DNA of 64,000 nucleotides from Larus michahellis (Eukaryota; Chordata; Aves; Charadriiformes; Laridae). Shown piece by piece: positions 59,818-64,000 of the stretch. The stretch's first letter is position 1; each line of letters begins with the position of its first letter. The DNA is taken from the NCBI RefSeq assembly GCF_964199755.1, contig NC_133898.1, forward strand, positions 109,935,847-109,999,846, written 5' to 3'. Below the pieces are notes generated by a model. It was not told where the DNA came from, did no database searches, and was given only the letters and a program-made list of their open reading frames with translations. The position numbers and the translations under genes were made by a program.

Positions 59818-61095
59818 TGTGGAAATGAAGGCCCAGTATGTCCATGTCTCTCTTGCGCCAGGAAGCCCCAAACTGGATACAGCACTCCAGATGTTGTCTC
59901 ACCAGTGCTGAGTAGATGGGAAGGATCACCTCCCTCCACCTGCTGGCAACACTTTCTAATGCAGCCCAGGATGCTGTTCTTCGTCTTTGTGGCAAGCGTG
60001 CATTGCTGGCTCGTAGACAACTTGGTGCAGCCAGAACACCCAGGATGTTCTCTGCAACGCTACTTTCCAGCTGGTTGGCCACCAGTCTGTATTGGTGCCT
60101 GGTATTCCTCATTTCCCTTTATAAAACTTCATGACATTCCAGTAGGTCCGTTTCTCCAGCCTGTCAAGGTCCCTCTGAAGGGGAGCACAGCCATCTGGTG
60201 AACCTACCAATCTTCCCAGTTTTGAGTTGTCTGCAGACTTGCAGAAGGTGCAGTCTGCTACGTCATTTATATCATTAATGAAGGTGTTAAACAGTAGTGG
60301 ACCCAGTATCAACCCATGTGGTAAATCACTAGTGACTGGCCTCCAACTGGACTTTTTACTTCTCATCACAAGCCCTTGAGCCCAGCAGTTCAGCCAATTT
60401 TCAGTCCACCTAACTGTCCATTTATCTAGCCCATGTCTCCTCAGTTTGTCTATGAGGATGTGATGGAGACTGCCAATAGCCTCACTAAAATCAAGGTAAA
60501 CAACAGTCATTGCCCTCCCCTTATCTATTAAGCCAATCATTGTGGAAGGTTATAGGGTCACTTATGCCTGATTTCCCTTTGCAAATCTATGTCAGCTACT
60601 CCCAATCACCTTTCTGTCCTCCATATGTTTGGTAATGATTTCCAGAAATGTTTTCTTCATCACCTTCAGAGGTTTTGAAGTGAGACAGACTGACTGTCTG
60701 GATCCACAGACAGTGGATCCTCCCTCTTGCCCTTCTTGAGGAAAGGAGTGGCATTTGCCCCCCTGTCACCATGGCCTTTTTAAAGATAATTGAAAGTGGC
60801 CTCACAATAACATTGGCCAGATTCAACTGCAGGTGTGTTTTAGTTTTCTTATCCCCATCACTGTATGCTGTAGCTTAATCCCTGTTATTGATACCAGCTG
60901 TGTAACCAGTTTTTTTACCCACAGGATCCATCCACTCTTCCTTGAGCTCTTCCCTCTCACCAGCAGGATTATAGATAAAGAACCCTTTGGACGCTCTGGC
61001 TGCTTTGAAGTGAGCAATAGTTTTCCCTTTAGTAGGAATTGCATTTCTTAGTAGTTGTGAAGGAATCAAGGGACTAGTTGGAACTAAACCAGTAC
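59818..61095 (-). mobile_element. Old CR1 LINE, internal part, antisense
   Basis: It lacks the 3' tail. Minus-strand frames read, from right to left, SKGFFIYNPAGEREELKEEW (the linker before the reverse transcriptase), NLANVIVRPLSIIFKKAM, VYLDFSEAI, GLILGPLLFNTFINDINDVA, a decayed catalytic block (CKSADNSKLG, in place of FADDTKLG), RLEKRTYWNVMKFYKGK, then [19 protein letters not shown]. The missing catalytic aspartate context and the many frame breaks make it the most decayed of the clearly alignable copies. Confidence 0.9.
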
Positions 61096-64000
61096 TCTTC
61101 AATTCCTCATGTAGCTTTATTGATTCTCAGTAGGCTACGTCAGACTCTATATGCTTAAATTTCCAAATTCATTTTCTTGTGTGAAATCTATCATATTCCA
61201 ACAAAAACTGAAGTATGAAATTTCATCAGTTAATAAATTTTATAGCAAAAAAGAATTAATCTAGTCTAGTAGTAAGTGTAATAATATCAGAATTTCATCC
61301 AGTCATTCTTGTGTTAAATTAAGATTTCTTCATCATATCTTGCTCAAAAATGCAATGTATGATTTCACTTTCTCAAAATTTTGACAGAGATTGTTCAAAT
61401 TGCTTATTGTTTGTATGATATACAATGTATTGGAAAAAAAAATCTGTTTGAGAGTGTGGAGATAAACAAACGTGAAAGATTTCGGTATCAACATACTTCA
61501 TGTTCTAGTAGTCTGAAGGTTTTTGTATTTTCTCAAGTGTACATTCTTTTTTTGTTGGGAAATGATTTGAGGGTTCAAAAAGTTAATAGGTATCATGACA
61601 TTTTTCTGTTTTTACACAGAAAGTTTTAATATAAGAACAGTGAGAAACTTTTTCCATGAAGGCTTTCCTGCTTGGAGGAGGAATATGGCAATTTGTATTT
61701 TTTCCAAGATATAAACAATATATATATTCCAAGACACATGATCTTGGCAAACGATAACATAATGGGCAAAACCTTACCAAATCTGGACATTTGGGACTAT
61801 CTACCTTAAACCTAATGTTAATTCTAGTTATGTTTTATTACATTCAGTAGGCTGTTCTTGGTTATCTTTTCATATTATTTTTTTCTTTTGCAAATGAATA
61901 ACATGAGCTGTGTATGTCTCTGTGAGACACCTTCATCTAATGCATAATTGATCTGTTTATGTCTTTATATGTCTTTGTTCTATCTTCCTTATTTTACGTC
62001 TCCCTATCTGTCACTCACAACCTTTAAAATGCACTTTTTGCCCTAGATGCAGACAATTTTGCATTCACACTGAAAACCAAGATATCTGTCTTATCTCAGA
62101 CACTACCTATGATAGAGGCTAAGAGCATCCACTTAGGAAATAGGATTCCTAAGTATGTCCTCCCACAAACATTTTTCATAGAAACTTCATGAGGCTCAGT
62201 TGTATCCACACCATTATTTTTAATACTGCTAAATGAACATTTCTTCCAAAAATATGTGTAGTTATTTTTGAACCCATTTTAATATCTTTATGATCCAGAA
62301 CTTGCTGTGGCAATGAGTTAGCACTGTGAGAAAATAATTTAAAGTGATTAGCTGTGATTTATATTGGAGCTACTTTTAAGTATTCATTGGTGGTTTTCCC
62401 CTTAAGGAGTGGCACTGAAATGCTTAAAAGCCTATAGGCATGGTCCTGACAGACAGGAAAGAAGTTTCAGCAAATGTATATGAACTTCAGTCATTATCTC
62501 CCTTCTAATTCCTCTTATGGATTTATCCTTAAGTGTAACGAGCATTTTCATTTCCCATTTGGAAACACTGTGTGGTATCTCTTTACCTTCCTCTGTTGTG
62601 GCCCTTCACCCTTGTCAGAAATGGATGGATGAAACAATATCTTCTGTCTTTCTATCTTCTAAGCGCATTGTTCAACTCATCTCATTAACATTTGTACAGT
62701 GGCCGATCAGGACTACTACAGAAACTTGAAGCGCTAATCCAAAGCTCACTGAAGTTAATGAAAAGATTTCCATTGACTCCACTGGGTGCCACATGGCGCT
62801 CAGGCTCCAGAAGAAAAAGTACTTGACAGCATTCTTAAGAACATTTCCTTTAACATATTTGTTGTAGGCTAGGGGCTTTTGTTACAAAGCTAGAATGTCT
62901 GACGTTTACTCTTGGATGCTACTCTTGGAGATATTGCATGAGTGTAAATAATGGCATACTGTAAAGGCTGCTTAGCTAACGATAATACTGAAAATATAAA
63001 ATTGTGCAGAGACATCAGTGCAAAACATAGCGTGTTGCTTATCTAATGTATCATTTTATTGCAGAAGCCAGACTGTTAAGAGCACAATATCTTTCCAATC
63101 TGTTCAATTGTATTATCTGTCAGCTAGAATGTTATAAACACAGAATCAGTAATCACAGTCCCAACACAGCTGATATTGCAGTATATATGTGTAAATGATA
63201 TAGCTTATGCCAGAGCTGTAAATTACCTTGATGTTTACCTGGAAGGAGAAGAAAGATCACCTTGAAATTCATAATGCCTCTAAATGAGGAAGTAGTAAAG
63301 AGGTAAAAGGTATAAGGAAGAACGGTTTCACAGTAATTTTCTTACTTGCCCTATCTTGACTCAACTGAACCATCTGCTAGGGCTGGCTGTCTTTAGCTCC
63401 ACGATAGGAAATATCCACGTTTAGCATGTAACCCCAGCCCAGAGTCCAGCGCAGAGCTCACAATGCCAGTGTTTGTCCTTCAGGGAAGTGCTAGGTGAGG
63501 AGGGGAAAAGATCCATCCATGTGTTACATAGGACCCTGGCACAAGAGTGCCGGGGCTAAGGGTTACAGCCAGGTGTAGAGGTATGTGCGCACCTATGAAT
63601 AACTGATTCTCTGTCCTTCCCAGCATTTTGAACATCCTGCTTCAATTTTCTGGTAGAATATCCTCATTGCTGGGCTATAAGTAAGACTGAGATGATGTGA
63701 GAATAGAACCATTCTTCCTGAGGAAGTGACACTTGTTGGACAAAAAATGTAAGAACCTATAATGTGAGAGACAGTAAGGATATGTTATCACTTTTCTATT
63801 GCCTTATCTACTATCTACCTTATCATTGTCTACTAGTGATAAGGTCCCTCTGCTTGGAAGAGGGAGTCTTGATAACTTCCCCTTTCGCCTAGTAGCACAC
63901 TAGCTTGAAACCTTAAACAAAAAATTTGCTTTTGACCTTTGTTGATAAATGGATCAAAAGAGGAATCCAAAGCTATTTAAAACTGCAGATGGAGAGAAAC
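61096..64000. other. Gene-free right end of window
   Basis: AT-rich sequence with short ORFs that resemble nothing I know. No RNA gene or recognisable repeat was seen. Confidence 0.5.

Overview
This window is vertebrate nuclear DNA, almost certainly from a bird. The evidence is the abundance of CR1 LINE fragments with their typical 3' tail (short AATCATAG-type repeats, seen here mostly in antisense), the intron-rich genes, and the gene pair ACP1 and ALKAL2 lying tail to tail, which is also how I recall them in human 2p25.3. Nothing here is prokaryotic: there are no operons, CRISPR arrays or phage genes. The large majority of ORFs longer than 60 codons are chance frames or decayed retrotransposon.

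Layout. (1) 1-12.3 kb: the 3' five-sixths of ACP1 (low-molecular-weight protein tyrosine phosphatase) on the + strand. Exon 1 lies off the left edge. Both alternative exons (2146-2259 and 2315-2428, 114 bp each) are present, and the gene ends with TAA at 11912-11914. CR1 fragments sit in its introns. (2) 12.3-23.6 kb: sequence between the two convergent genes, with one ancient CR1 and a strong-looking minus-strand poly(A) signal at 15617-15622. (3) 23.8-30.2 kb: complete ALKAL2 (FAM150B, a secreted ligand of the ALK/LTK receptor kinases) on the - strand. I rebuilt it from four coding exons to 152 residues, with a probable non-coding first exon starting at a TATA box in a CpG island (about 29.2-31.75 kb). 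(4) 31.75-64 kb: no protein-coding gene that I can support. This half holds several CR1 copies of different ages and subfamilies, simple repeats and two decayed coding-like segments of unknown origin (37.1-37.56 kb and about 45.2-45.49 kb).

How the parts relate. ACP1 is a cytosolic phosphatase and ALKAL2 a secreted cytokine. They are neighbours, and I see nothing suggesting they work together. The points of real interest are the architecture of the ACP1 alternative exon pair, whose 55-nt separating intron looks too short to splice; the ALKAL2 3' end, where a strong splice donor sits two bases after the stop codon; and the decayed ORFs. I did not find a convincing previously undescribed system, and I say so plainly.
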